Source: Gammaproteobacteria bacterium (GTDB taxonomy: Bacteria; Pseudomonadota; Gammaproteobacteria; Steroidobacterales; Steroidobacteraceae). From it: a stretch of DNA of 21,951 bases. Shown piece after piece: positions 6,827-13,265 of the stretch (the stretch's first letter is position 1; each line of letters opens with the position of its first letter). Made by a program: the position numbers and the translations under genes. The DNA lies in assembly GCA_027451085.1 (NCBI GenBank), contig DAIDKA010000089.1, forward strand, positions 1 through 21,951. Direction: 5' to 3'. Below the pieces are notes generated by a model, which ran no database searches, had not been told where the DNA came from, and worked only from the letters and a program-made list of their open reading frames with translations.

Positions 6827-7441
6827 TCAACAGGCCGTGGCGAGGATGGCCTCGACTTCCGGCGCATCGGCCCGCCGCATGGGTCGCCCGTCCACCGGGC
6901 TGACCGGCGCCTGCCGGATGCCGTCGGTGGGGAATATGGTGGCGTCCACCGGGATGTCATCGACCTCGAAGCGCACGCCCGGGTATTCCAGCACCCGCTC
7001 TGCATTCATCTTCACGCGGCGGGTCACCATCTCGTGGCGGATGCCCTGTTCCAGGAACCACAGCGTGACGTCCTCCGGGCGTTCGGCAAACAGGTGCAGC
7101 TGCACATCGCTGTGCCGGGTGGCCGTGCCGCTGAGCACCGGACCCACCAGGCGTGGTGAGAAGGCGGCGAGGCGACGCATGGCCGTCAGTGCGGCGCGAC
7201 GCCGGCTTGCGAGCGACTGGGTGTAGGAACTGCCGCCGAACAGCCGCTGGTATTCAGCCAGGGCCTCCTCGATCTCCGTGTTCCGCGGCAGCAGTCCGCC
7301 CTCGCTGACACCGAAGCGTTCGGCGGCCTTGCGCTTGGCGGTGAGGAAGTCGTGGATGCCATGTTCAGCCATGACCCGCGCAGCTTCCTGCGCCAGCGCC
7401 CGGCGCAGGTGTTCGCCGCGGACGGTCAGATGTTTTGCCAT
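6827..7441 (-). CDS. Conserved hypothetical protein with a nucleotidyltransferase-like motif
   Basis: The 204-residue soluble protein begins MAKHLTVRGEHLRRALAQEA and is rich in charged helices in its first 90 residues. The middle contains LVGPVLSGTATRHSDVQLHLF followed by ERPEDVTLWFLEQGI. The G-x(n)-S-D-x-x-L-H-L arrangement recalls the G-S...D-x-D core of minimal nucleotidyltransferases, but the second acidic residue is not clearly present, so activity is doubtful. I know of similar conserved proteobacterial proteins without an assigned function. GAGGT at good spacing supports the ATG at 7441. It lies 50 bp downstream of mrcA on the same strand and is probably cotranscribed with it. Confidence 0.75.
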   Translation of the reverse strand: MAKHLTVRGEHLRRALAQEAARVMAEHGIHDFLTAKRKAAERFGVSEGGLLPRNTEIEEALAEYQRLFGGSSYTQSLASRRRAALTAMRRLAAFSPRLVGPVLSGTATRHSDVQLHLFAERPEDVTLWFLEQGIRHEMVTRRVKMNAERVLEYPGVRFEVDDIPVDATIFPTDGIRQAPVSPVDGRPMRRADAPEVEAILATAC

Positions 7442-7491
7442 ATGCGTACCTCGCCGGACTGCAGGCGCAAAGGGCCGGATGGGGAGGTCGA

Positions 7492-9972
7492 CTAAAAGAG
7501 GGAGTCCCCGCCGGCCTGGGCGCCGGCCTGGGCGCCGGCCTGGGTCCGGCCCGCTGTGGCCGCCTCGCTCGTGGGCAGGTGGTTGACCATGAACGTCTCC
7601 ATCATGGCGTCCGGATTGTCCGCACCGACGAGCATGCCGGTTTCCGGCGAGATGCGCAAAGTCACCAGGCCGTCAGGCATGGGCGGGTGCTCCTCCGGCA
7701 AGCCCTTGAGCGCCTCACGCATGAAGCGGACCCAGATCGGCAGTGCGGTGCGGGCGCCTTCCTCGCTCTCTCCCAGTGACTTCTCCGAGTCGTAGCCCAC
7801 CCAGACGGTGGTTTCGAGGCGCGAGTTGAAGCCGTTGAACCAGGCGTCGCGCGCGTCATCGGTGGTGCCGGTTTTGCCGGCGAGGTCCGTGCGGTTCAAC
7901 ACCAGTGCGCGCCGGCCGGTGCCGTGGCGGATCACGTCGGCCATCATGTCCGTCATGATCCAGTCGTTCTGCGGGCTGATCACGCGCGGGGCGAGTGCGG
8001 CGGCCGGCAGATCGACCGGGCCGCCGCGCACCGCGTCGGCCGCAGTGAGCGTGGCCGGGGAGGCGTCGTTCAGCGGCACGTCCTGCAGGGACGCCTGCTG
8101 TTCGCATTCGCTGCAAGCGATGGGGCGGACGGGCTGGTACAGCACCTTGCCGTTGCGGTCCTCGATGCGGTCGATGTAGTACGGCGTGACACGGAAGCCG
8201 CCGTTGGCGAAGGTGGCATAGGCGCCGGCCAGCGTCAGCGGCGAGACCTGCAGCGTGCCGAGCGCCAGCGTCAGGTTCTGTGGCAGGCTGGCCTTGTCGA
8301 AGCCGAAGCGGGTCACGTAGTTGGTGGTGTAGCCGATCCCCACCGCGCGCAGCAGCCGGATGGACACCAGGTTGAGGGACTTGGCGAGTGCCTCGCGCAG
8401 GCGCGTGGGTCCGCTGAAGGTGCCTTCGGAGTTTTTCGGCCGCCAGGCCGTCTCCATGTCATTGCCTTCGAGCACCAGTGGTGAGTTGGGCAGCACGGAG
8501 GCGGCGGTGAAGCCGTCCTCCAGGGCGCCGGAATACAGGAAGGGCTTGAACCCTGAACCGGGTTGGCGCCTGGCCTGGACCGCCCGGTTGTATTTGTTCG
8601 AGAAGTAGTCGAAACCGCCCACCAGTGCCGATACGGCGCCGTCGGTGGGATCGAGCGCCACCAGCGCCGCCTGCGCCTCCGGGATCTGCACCAGCTGAGC
8701 CGTGTGGATACCATCGGTGAAGATATAGACCACATCGCCGGCGGACAGGACGTCGGCGGCCTGCCTGGGCGCAGGACCCACCCCGCCGGCCACGGACTTG
8801 CGGGCCCAGGCCAGCCCCTGCCAGTCGATCAGCTGCATCCCTAAGTCCTTGGCGTAGACCTGGGCGGACTGGCCTGAGACCGACACGACCACCGACGGGG
8901 TGAGCGGCCCCACGGCATCGTAGTCGTCCAGCGCGTCCTGCAACGCTGCGAGGCCTGCGTCGGCGTCGACCTTGATATGAGCCACTGCGCCGCGCCAGCC
9001 GTAGCGGCGGTCATACTCGATCAATCCGAGGCGCACGGCGCGGTTGGCGGCAGCCTGCAGCCGGCTGTCCAGCGTGGTGTAGACGTTGAGCCCGGAGGAC
9101 AGCGCCTTGGCGCCGAAGCGGCGCAGCACCTCCTGGCGCGCCATCTCCGCAACGTATTGCGCATCCAGGGTGGCCAGCGGTGAGCGTGGATGCGTCCGCA
9201 CCGGCTCTGCATTGGCCTGCGCATAGGTGGCATCGTCGATGAAGCCCAGGTCGTGCATGCGGCGCAGCACATAGCTGCGGCGCGCGCGCGCGGCCTGCGG
9301 GTTGACCGCGGGGTTGTAGCGCGAGGGCGCCTGCGGCAGGCCGGCCAGGGTGGCCGCCTCCGCCACGGTGAGCTGGTCCAGGGACTTGCCGAAGAAGGTG
9401 TCGGCTGCGGCGGCAACGCCGTAGGAGCGCTGGCCGAGGAAGATCACGTTCAGGTACAGACCGAAGATTTCCTGCTTGGTGAAGTAGTGCTCCATGCGGT
9501 AGCTCAGGAACGCCTCCTGCACCTTGCGCCGCCAGGTTTTGTCCAGGGTCAGGAACATGTTGCGGGCGGTCTGCTGGGTGATGGTGCTGGCGCCCTGCGT
9601 GCGGCCGTGGGTCATGAGGTCCACCATGGAGGCGCGCGCCAGGCCCAGGAAGTCGATGCCGTGGTGCTGGAAGAAGCGGTCGTCCTCGGCGGCGAGGAAG
9701 GCATGTTTGACCAGCTGCGGAATCTGGTCGTAGGTGACGGGAATGCGCCGCTGCTCGCCGATCTGCGCAATCATCTGGCCATCGCGGGTGTACACCCGCA
9801 ACGGAACCTGCATTTCCACATTCCGCATTGCATCAACCGACGGCAGGGCCGGCTCGATATAGAGGTAGGCACCGGCCACGGTGATGCCCCCGATCAGGGC
9901 GAGCAGTCCCCCCCCGGCCGCAAGGCCGGCCAGGAGCCGGAACATCGAATGTTTCACAAAATGAGCAACCAT
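7492..9972 (-). CDS. mrcA: Penicillin-binding protein 1A (bifunctional transglycosylase/transpeptidase)
   Basis: This class A PBP polymerises lipid II into glycan strands and cross-links them. Counting from the ATG at 9972 (826 aa) there is a short cytoplasmic tail, one membrane segment (about residues 11-38), a GT51 domain with AEDDRFFQHHGID (catalytic Glu near 96) and QGASTITQQTARN, an OB-like insert, and the transpeptidase domain with S-x-x-K in PGSGFKPF (Ser near 473), S-L-N near 532 and KTGTTDD near 700. All key residues are present. TTG at 9990 would add six residues; no ribosome binding site decides between the two starts. The C-terminus ends in AQAG repeats encoded by a 12-bp tandem repeat. 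The gene is divergent from pilM, as in other gammaproteobacteria, and leads a two-gene unit. Confidence 0.95.
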   Translation of the reverse strand: MVAHFVKHSMFRLLAGLAAGGGLLALIGGITVAGAYLYIEPALPSVDAMRNVEMQVPLRVYTRDGQMIAQIGEQRRIPVTYDQIPQLVKHAFLAAEDDRFFQHHGIDFLGLARASMVDLMTHGRTQGASTITQQTARNMFLTLDKTWRRKVQEAFLSYRMEHYFTKQEIFGLYLNVIFLGQRSYGVAAAADTFFGKSLDQLTVAEAATLAGLPQAPSRYNPAVNPQAARARRSYVLRRMHDLGFIDDATYAQANAEPVRTHPRSPLATLDAQYVAEMARQEVLRRFGAKALSSGLNVYTTLDSRLQAAANRAVRLGLIEYDRRYGWRGAVAHIKVDADAGLAALQDALDDYDAVGPLTPSVVVSVSGQSAQVYAKDLGMQLIDWQGLAWARKSVAGGVGPAPRQAADVLSAGDVVYIFTDGIHTAQLVQIPEAQAALVALDPTDGAVSALVGGFDYFSNKYNRAVQARRQPGSGFKPFLYSGALEDGFTAASVLPNSPLVLEGNDMETAWRPKNSEGTFSGPTRLREALAKSLNLVSIRLLRAVGIGYTTNYVTRFGFDKASLPQNLTLALGTLQVSPLTLAGAYATFANGGFRVTPYYIDRIEDRNGKVLYQPVRPIACSECEQQASLQDVPLNDASPATLTAADAVRGGPVDLPAAALAPRVISPQNDWIMTDMMADVIRHGTGRRALVLNRTDLAGKTGTTDDARDAWFNGFNSRLETTVWVGYDSEKSLGESEEGARTALPIWVRFMREALKGLPEEHPPMPDGLVTLRISPETGMLVGADNPDAMMETFMVNHLPTSEAATAGRTQAGAQAGAQAGGDSLF
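7509..7544. repeat. Three perfect 12-bp tandem repeats in the 3' end of mrcA
   Basis: CGCCGGCCTGGG occurs three times in a row at 7509-7520, 7521-7532 and 7533-7544. On the coding strand this gives an AQAG repeat near the C-terminus of PBP1A, beyond the catalytic domain. Copy number could vary by slippage without a frameshift. Confidence 0.9.
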
Positions 9973-9976
9973 CGGC

Positions 9977-10006
9977 TTGATTGGGTTCAAAGGGCTATTG
10001 CATAGT
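9977..10006 (+). promoter_or_regulatory. Candidate promoter of the riboswitch-containing pil leader
   Basis: TTGATT (9977-9982) and CATAGT (10001-10006) are 18 bases apart and would start transcription roughly ten bases before the GEMM aptamer. The element overlaps the 5' end of mrcA on the other strand. The placement makes sense; the match itself is only moderate. Confidence 0.4.
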
Positions 10007-10021
10007 AGCCTTAAGACATTA

Positions 10022-10095
10022 GGGCAAACTCATCGAAAGGTGGGGACGCAAAGCTTCCGGTCTAAGGGCTAGGGCCTACGACAGCGGGGTTGCCG
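10022..10095 (+). ncRNA. Cyclic-di-GMP-I (GEMM) riboswitch aptamer
   Basis: The sequence follows the GEMM-I consensus closely. P1 is GGCAA (10023-10027) pairing with TTGCC (10090-10094). P2 is CATC-GAAA-GGTG (10031-10042) with the conserved GAAA tetraloop. The invariant GGGACGCAAAGC segment is at 10043-10054. P3 starts with GCT (10053-10055) pairing with AGC (10083-10085), encloses CTAAGG at 10062-10067, and is followed by the conserved CGGGGTTGCC. This class binds c-di-GMP and controls downstream genes by termination or translation. It faces pilM, whose start codon is 300 nt downstream. No canonical terminator hairpin with a U-tract was found just after the aptamer, so the expression platform is unclear. 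Confidence 0.93.
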
Positions 10096-10120
10096 GTCAA
10101 GAGGGGATCTTCCTGCCACA

Positions 10121-10218
10121 GGCGGATTGGTCTCCGGCCGCATCCAGCTGACGGGCTTCGGCAATTCCGGCTCTGCTTCTCCAGCAAGCTGATTGAACAC
10201 ACCGCAGACCAATCTGTC
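10121..10218 (+). ncRNA. Unexplained structured segment of the pil leader RNA
   Basis: CGGATTGGTCT (10123-10133) can pair completely, with one G-U, with AGACCAATCTG (10206-10216), and two more pairs extend it to 10121 and 10218. The 72-nt enclosed part has further potential pairing (CAGCT near 10145 with AGCTG near 10188). The stem lies between the c-di-GMP aptamer and pilM and does not match a riboswitch class that I recognise. It could be the expression platform or part of a larger fold. The frame open over this part from a TTG at 10090 to 10347 shows no protein-like signature. Confidence 0.5.
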
Positions 10219-10321
10219 CGGGAACAGCCTGCCGCCGGGGCTGGTGCGGCCTCATGCCGGGGGGCAGTCCATGAGATTTGCATCACAGGCTGGTGGGAAC
10301 ATGGGCCTTTGCCCGATATTC

Positions 10322-10330
10322 TGTTATATA
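10322..10330 (+). promoter_or_regulatory. Candidate extended -10 promoter directly upstream of pilM
   Basis: TG-T-TATATA fits an extended -10 element (TGnTATAAT-like), about 65 bases upstream of the pilM ATG. No good -35 hexamer is visible at 16-18 bases. If active, it would allow riboswitch-independent expression of pilMNOPQ. Confidence 0.35.
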
Positions 10331-10394
10331 GTCAACGCCAACCTTAAGCCCCGCAGACTGTTCGGGCCATAACTTACTGATAGGGCAAATAAAA

Positions 10395-11459
10395 ATGTTC
10401 CTTCTGCAGGGTAAGTACCGGTCCCTTATCGGTCTTGACATAACCACATCGTCGATCAAGCTCATCGAGCTGGCGAAGTCGGGCGACAGCTTCCGGGTGG
10501 AAGCCTATGCCGCTGAAGCCACCCCTCAGAATTCCGTCACCGAGCAGGCCATCGTCGATGCCCAGGCCGTGGGCGAGGCCGTGCGCCGCTGCATCAAGCG
10601 CTCCGGCACGCGCCTGCGCGAAGTCGCCATCGCCATCAGCGGCGACGTCGCCATCACCAAGGTGATCCAGATGCCGCGTCACCTGCGCCAGGCGGAACTG
10701 GAAGCGCAGGTGGAGATGCAGGCCGACCAGTACATCCCCTTCCCGATGGAAGAGGTCAGTTACGACTTCGAAGTGCTGGGGCCTTCGGACAAGGAGCCGG
10801 ATTCCAACGATGTGCTCCTGGTCGCAACCCGGACCGAGAACGTCGAGCAACGCCAGACGGCTGTCAACAGCGCCGGTCTCACCGCCCGGATCGTGGACGT
10901 TGAGGCGTTCGCGCTCGAGAACGCCTGCCGCCTGATGACCCACCAGATGCCCGACGGCGGCATCGACCGCTTCGTCGCGGTGGTGGATTTCGGCGCCACC
11001 AGCACCACCTTCAGCGTGCTGCGCAACCTCAAGGTTGTGTACACGCGCGACTTCGCCTTCGGCGGCCAGCAGCTGACCGAAGAAATCATGCGCGTCTACG
11101 GGCTGTCGATGGAGGAGGCCGGTCGCGCCAAGAAGGAAGGCGGGCTGCCGGCCAACTATCAGGCCGAGGTGCTCGACCCGTTCATCGATGACATGACGCA
11201 GCAAGTGAGCCGTTCGCTGCAGTTCTACCTGGCGTCCGCGTCCGGGCGCGAGCAGCCCGAGAAGATCCTGGTCTGTGGCGGCTGCGCCAATATCGCAGGC
11301 GCCGCCGAGATGATCGCCAGCCGGGTGGGCATTCCTGCCGAAAAGGGCGACCCGCTGGGCCAGATGAAGCTGTCCTCGCGCGCCCGCGCGCAGGCGGTGC
11401 AGCGCGACGCCACGGCCCTGCTGACGGCCTGCGGCCTGGCCCTGAGGAGCTTCGACTGA
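10395..11459 (+). CDS. pilM: Type IV pilus assembly protein PilM (actin-like ATPase fold)
   Basis: The 354-residue cytoplasmic protein has the FtsA/actin-like layout: phosphate-1 motif LIGLDITTSSIKLIEL at residues 11-26, conserved PRHLRQAELEAQVEMQADQYIPFP near 95-117, the phosphate-2 motif AVVDFGATSTTFSVL near 195, and the nucleotide-binding ILVCGGCANIAG near 293. PilM binds the N-terminal tail of PilN and forms the cytoplasmic ring of the alignment complex; the matching PilN tail (INLLPWRE) is in the next gene. The ATG at 10395 has AGGG ten bases upstream. It leads the pilMNOPQ operon and lies downstream of a c-di-GMP riboswitch. Confidence 0.96.
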   Translation: MFLLQGKYRSLIGLDITTSSIKLIELAKSGDSFRVEAYAAEATPQNSVTEQAIVDAQAVGEAVRRCIKRSGTRLREVAIAISGDVAITKVIQMPRHLRQAELEAQVEMQADQYIPFPMEEVSYDFEVLGPSDKEPDSNDVLLVATRTENVEQRQTAVNSAGLTARIVDVEAFALENACRLMTHQMPDGGIDRFVAVVDFGATSTTFSVLRNLKVVYTRDFAFGGQQLTEEIMRVYGLSMEEAGRAKKEGGLPANYQAEVLDPFIDDMTQQVSRSLQFYLASASGREQPEKILVCGGCANIAGAAEMIASRVGIPAEKGDPLGQMKLSSRARAQAVQRDATALLTACGLALRSFD

Positions 11460-11460
11460 C

Positions 11461-12054
11461 ATGCCACGGATAAACCTGCTGCCATGGCGCGAAGCGCAGC
11501 TGCGCGAGCGCCAGATGCATTTCATGGTGGGCCTGGGGGCCGCGACCCTGGTCGCCGGTCTGCTCGCCTTCGGTGTCTACCTGGTGTTCGAGTCGATGAT
11601 CAGCGCGCAGCAGCACCGCAACCAGGTGCTGCGTTCGCAGATCAAGCTGCTGGACAAGCAGATCGAGGAGATCAACAGCCTTGAAGCCTCCAAGCAGCAG
11701 TTCATCGCGCGCATGAACATCATCGAGAAGCTGCAGCGCTCCCGTCCGGCCATCGTCCATGTGTTCGACCAGATCGTGAAGACCCTGCCGGACGGAACCT
11801 ACCTCACGGCCGTGAAACAGACCGGCCAGCGGCTGCAGTTCGACGGCGTGGCCCAGTCCAGCACACGCGTGTCCGCCTTCATGCGCAACATCGACGGTTC
11901 CGATTGGCTGAGGAACCCGGAACTGCAGGTGGTGCAGTCCAATGGCAGCGGTGGTTCGAGTTTCACGCTGTTCGCGGATGAAACCTCGACCGACCAGCCG
12001 GATGATCAGCCCAAGGCGCCGGCGCCCGAGGTCCGCCGCGGAGGCAGGCCATGA
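11461..12054 (+). CDS. pilN: Type IV pilus inner-membrane alignment protein PilN
   Basis: The 197-residue protein begins MPRINLLPWREAQLRERQ; INLLPWRE is the PilM-binding tail of the family. One membrane segment follows (about residues 22-45), then a coiled-coil-prone region (SQIKLLDKQIEEINSLEASKQQF) and a periplasmic ferredoxin-like domain. The C-terminal tail is acidic and proline-rich. PilN pairs with PilO to link cytoplasmic PilM to PilP and the PilQ secretin. It starts one base after the pilM stop, and its own stop overlaps the pilO start (ATGA). Confidence 0.95.
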   Translation: MPRINLLPWREAQLRERQMHFMVGLGAATLVAGLLAFGVYLVFESMISAQQHRNQVLRSQIKLLDKQIEEINSLEASKQQFIARMNIIEKLQRSRPAIVHVFDQIVKTLPDGTYLTAVKQTGQRLQFDGVAQSSTRVSAFMRNIDGSDWLRNPELQVVQSNGSGGSSFTLFADETSTDQPDDQPKAPAPEVRRGGRP

Positions 12055-12701
12055 ACCTGAAGATGAACACGAACCTGCTGGAAGACCTGCGGACGCTGGA
12101 TCCGCGCGAGCCGGGACGCTGGCCTCTGCCGATCCGCATCGGCGCCTGCGTGCTGTGGCTCGTGGTGCTGACCGTCATCCTGGGGTACTTCTTCGTCTGG
12201 TCCAACGAAAGCCCCGATCTCGACCGCTACCGGCAGGAAGAACAGAAGCTGCGCCAGGAGTTCAGGATCAAGCACTCCCAGGCGGTGAACCTGGACGTCT
12301 ACAAGCAGCAGCTGGCCGACATCGAGCGTTCCTTCGGTGCGCTGCTGCGGGAGCTGCCCGGCAGGACCGAGGTGCCGAACCTGCTGGTGGACATCTCGCA
12401 GACCGGCCTGGGAGCGGGACTTTCGGAAAAGCTCTTCCAGCCCGGCCCTGAGGTCAAGCGGGACTTCTACGCCGAGCTGCCCATCCACATCCGCCTGTCC
12501 GGCAGCTACCACCAGTTAGGGCAGTTTGTCAGCGGCATCGCGGCCCTGCCGCGCATCGTCACGCTGCACGACATCCAGATCCAGCAGGACGGCAAGGACT
12601 ACGACCATCTCACGCTCGATGTGACGGCCAAGACCTACCGCTACCTGGACGACTCCGAGATGAGTGCGTTCAGCAAGCCCAACAAGCCCAAGGGCAGGTG
12701 A
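12051..12701 (+). CDS. pilO: Type IV pilus inner-membrane alignment protein PilO
   Basis: The 216-residue protein has an N-terminal cytoplasmic stretch, a single membrane segment (about residues 25-47, IRIGACVLWLVVLTVILGYF), a helical linker, and the periplasmic domain with the typical LPGRTEVPNLLVDISQTGL block near residue 100 and a C-terminal ferredoxin-like fold. It forms heterodimers with PilN and binds the lipoprotein PilP. Start and stop overlap the neighbouring genes by four bases and one base, which supports translational coupling within the operon. Confidence 0.95.
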   Translation: MNLKMNTNLLEDLRTLDPREPGRWPLPIRIGACVLWLVVLTVILGYFFVWSNESPDLDRYRQEEQKLRQEFRIKHSQAVNLDVYKQQLADIERSFGALLRELPGRTEVPNLLVDISQTGLGAGLSEKLFQPGPEVKRDFYAELPIHIRLSGSYHQLGQFVSGIAALPRIVTLHDIQIQQDGKDYDHLTLDVTAKTYRYLDDSEMSAFSKPNKPKGR

Positions 12702-13240
12702 TGAGCAATCATTTGCGATCTTCCGTCGACCGGTTCCAGCGTGGCGTGCTGATGGCGGCGCTGGCGTGCGTTGTGGTGGCAGGGCTTGCGGCCTGCTCCA
12801 CCCGGGATGATGACCTCGCCAGGTTCATCGCCGACACCAAGAAGGAGCCCGGTGGCCGCGTCGAGCCGCTGCCGGAGGTGAAGCCGTACCAGACCTTCGT
12901 GTACGACGATGCGAGCCTGCGCTCCCCGTTCATGCCGGCCTCGGCCAACGCCTCGAATTTCGCGGTGCGACCGGATGCGAAGCGCAACCGTGAGTTCCTG
13001 GAACAGTACTCGCTCGACACCATGAAGATGGTCGGCACCATGCAGCGTGACGGCCAGACCTTCGGCCTGATCCAGACACGAGACGGCCTTGTGCATCGTG
13101 TCCTGCCTGGCAACTACGTCGGCCAGAACGACGGCAAGATCACTGATATCACCCCGTCGAAGATAGACATCCGCGAAATCGTTCCGGATGGTCTCGGTGG
13201 CTACATCGAGCGGCCCGCCGCGCTCGCGTTGAACCAATAG
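12701..13240 (+). CDS. pilP: Type IV pilus lipoprotein PilP
   Basis: With the ATG at 12701 the protein has 179 residues; GTG at 12698 would add one residue. The N-terminus is a lipoprotein signal peptide with the lipobox GLAAC, giving a lipid-anchored mature protein that starts at the cysteine of CSTRDDDL. A flexible proline-rich linker follows, then the beta-sandwich domain with DTMKMVGTM, LIQTRDGLVHRVLPGNYVGQNDG and ITDITPSKIDIREIV, all typical of PilP. PilP bridges PilN/PilO in the inner membrane and the N-domains of PilQ. AGGG six bases before the ATG supports this start. Confidence 0.94.
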   Translation: MSNHLRSSVDRFQRGVLMAALACVVVAGLAACSTRDDDLARFIADTKKEPGGRVEPLPEVKPYQTFVYDDASLRSPFMPASANASNFAVRPDAKRNREFLEQYSLDTMKMVGTMQRDGQTFGLIQTRDGLVHRVLPGNYVGQNDGKITDITPSKIDIREIVPDGLGGYIERPAALALNQ

Positions 13241-13265
13241 CCGGACCGGCTCAGGGAGTCCCAAG

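Noticed and set aside
5467..7005. Long minus-strand frame opposite gltA
   Set aside because: Citrate synthase on the plus strand explains the region completely; the antisense frame has no recognisable motif.
10291..10314. Sigma-54 promoter upstream of pilM (TGGTGGG...TTGCCC)
   Set aside because: The GG and GC doublets are not at the required 10-bp spacing.
10090..10347. Possible small gene from TTG 10090 in the pil leader
   Set aside because: It starts inside the riboswitch P1 stem, has no ribosome binding site and no protein-like composition; the region is better explained as structured RNA.
10374..11525. Long minus-strand frame opposite pilM
   Set aside because: PilM motifs are unambiguous on the plus strand; the antisense frame is a composition artefact.
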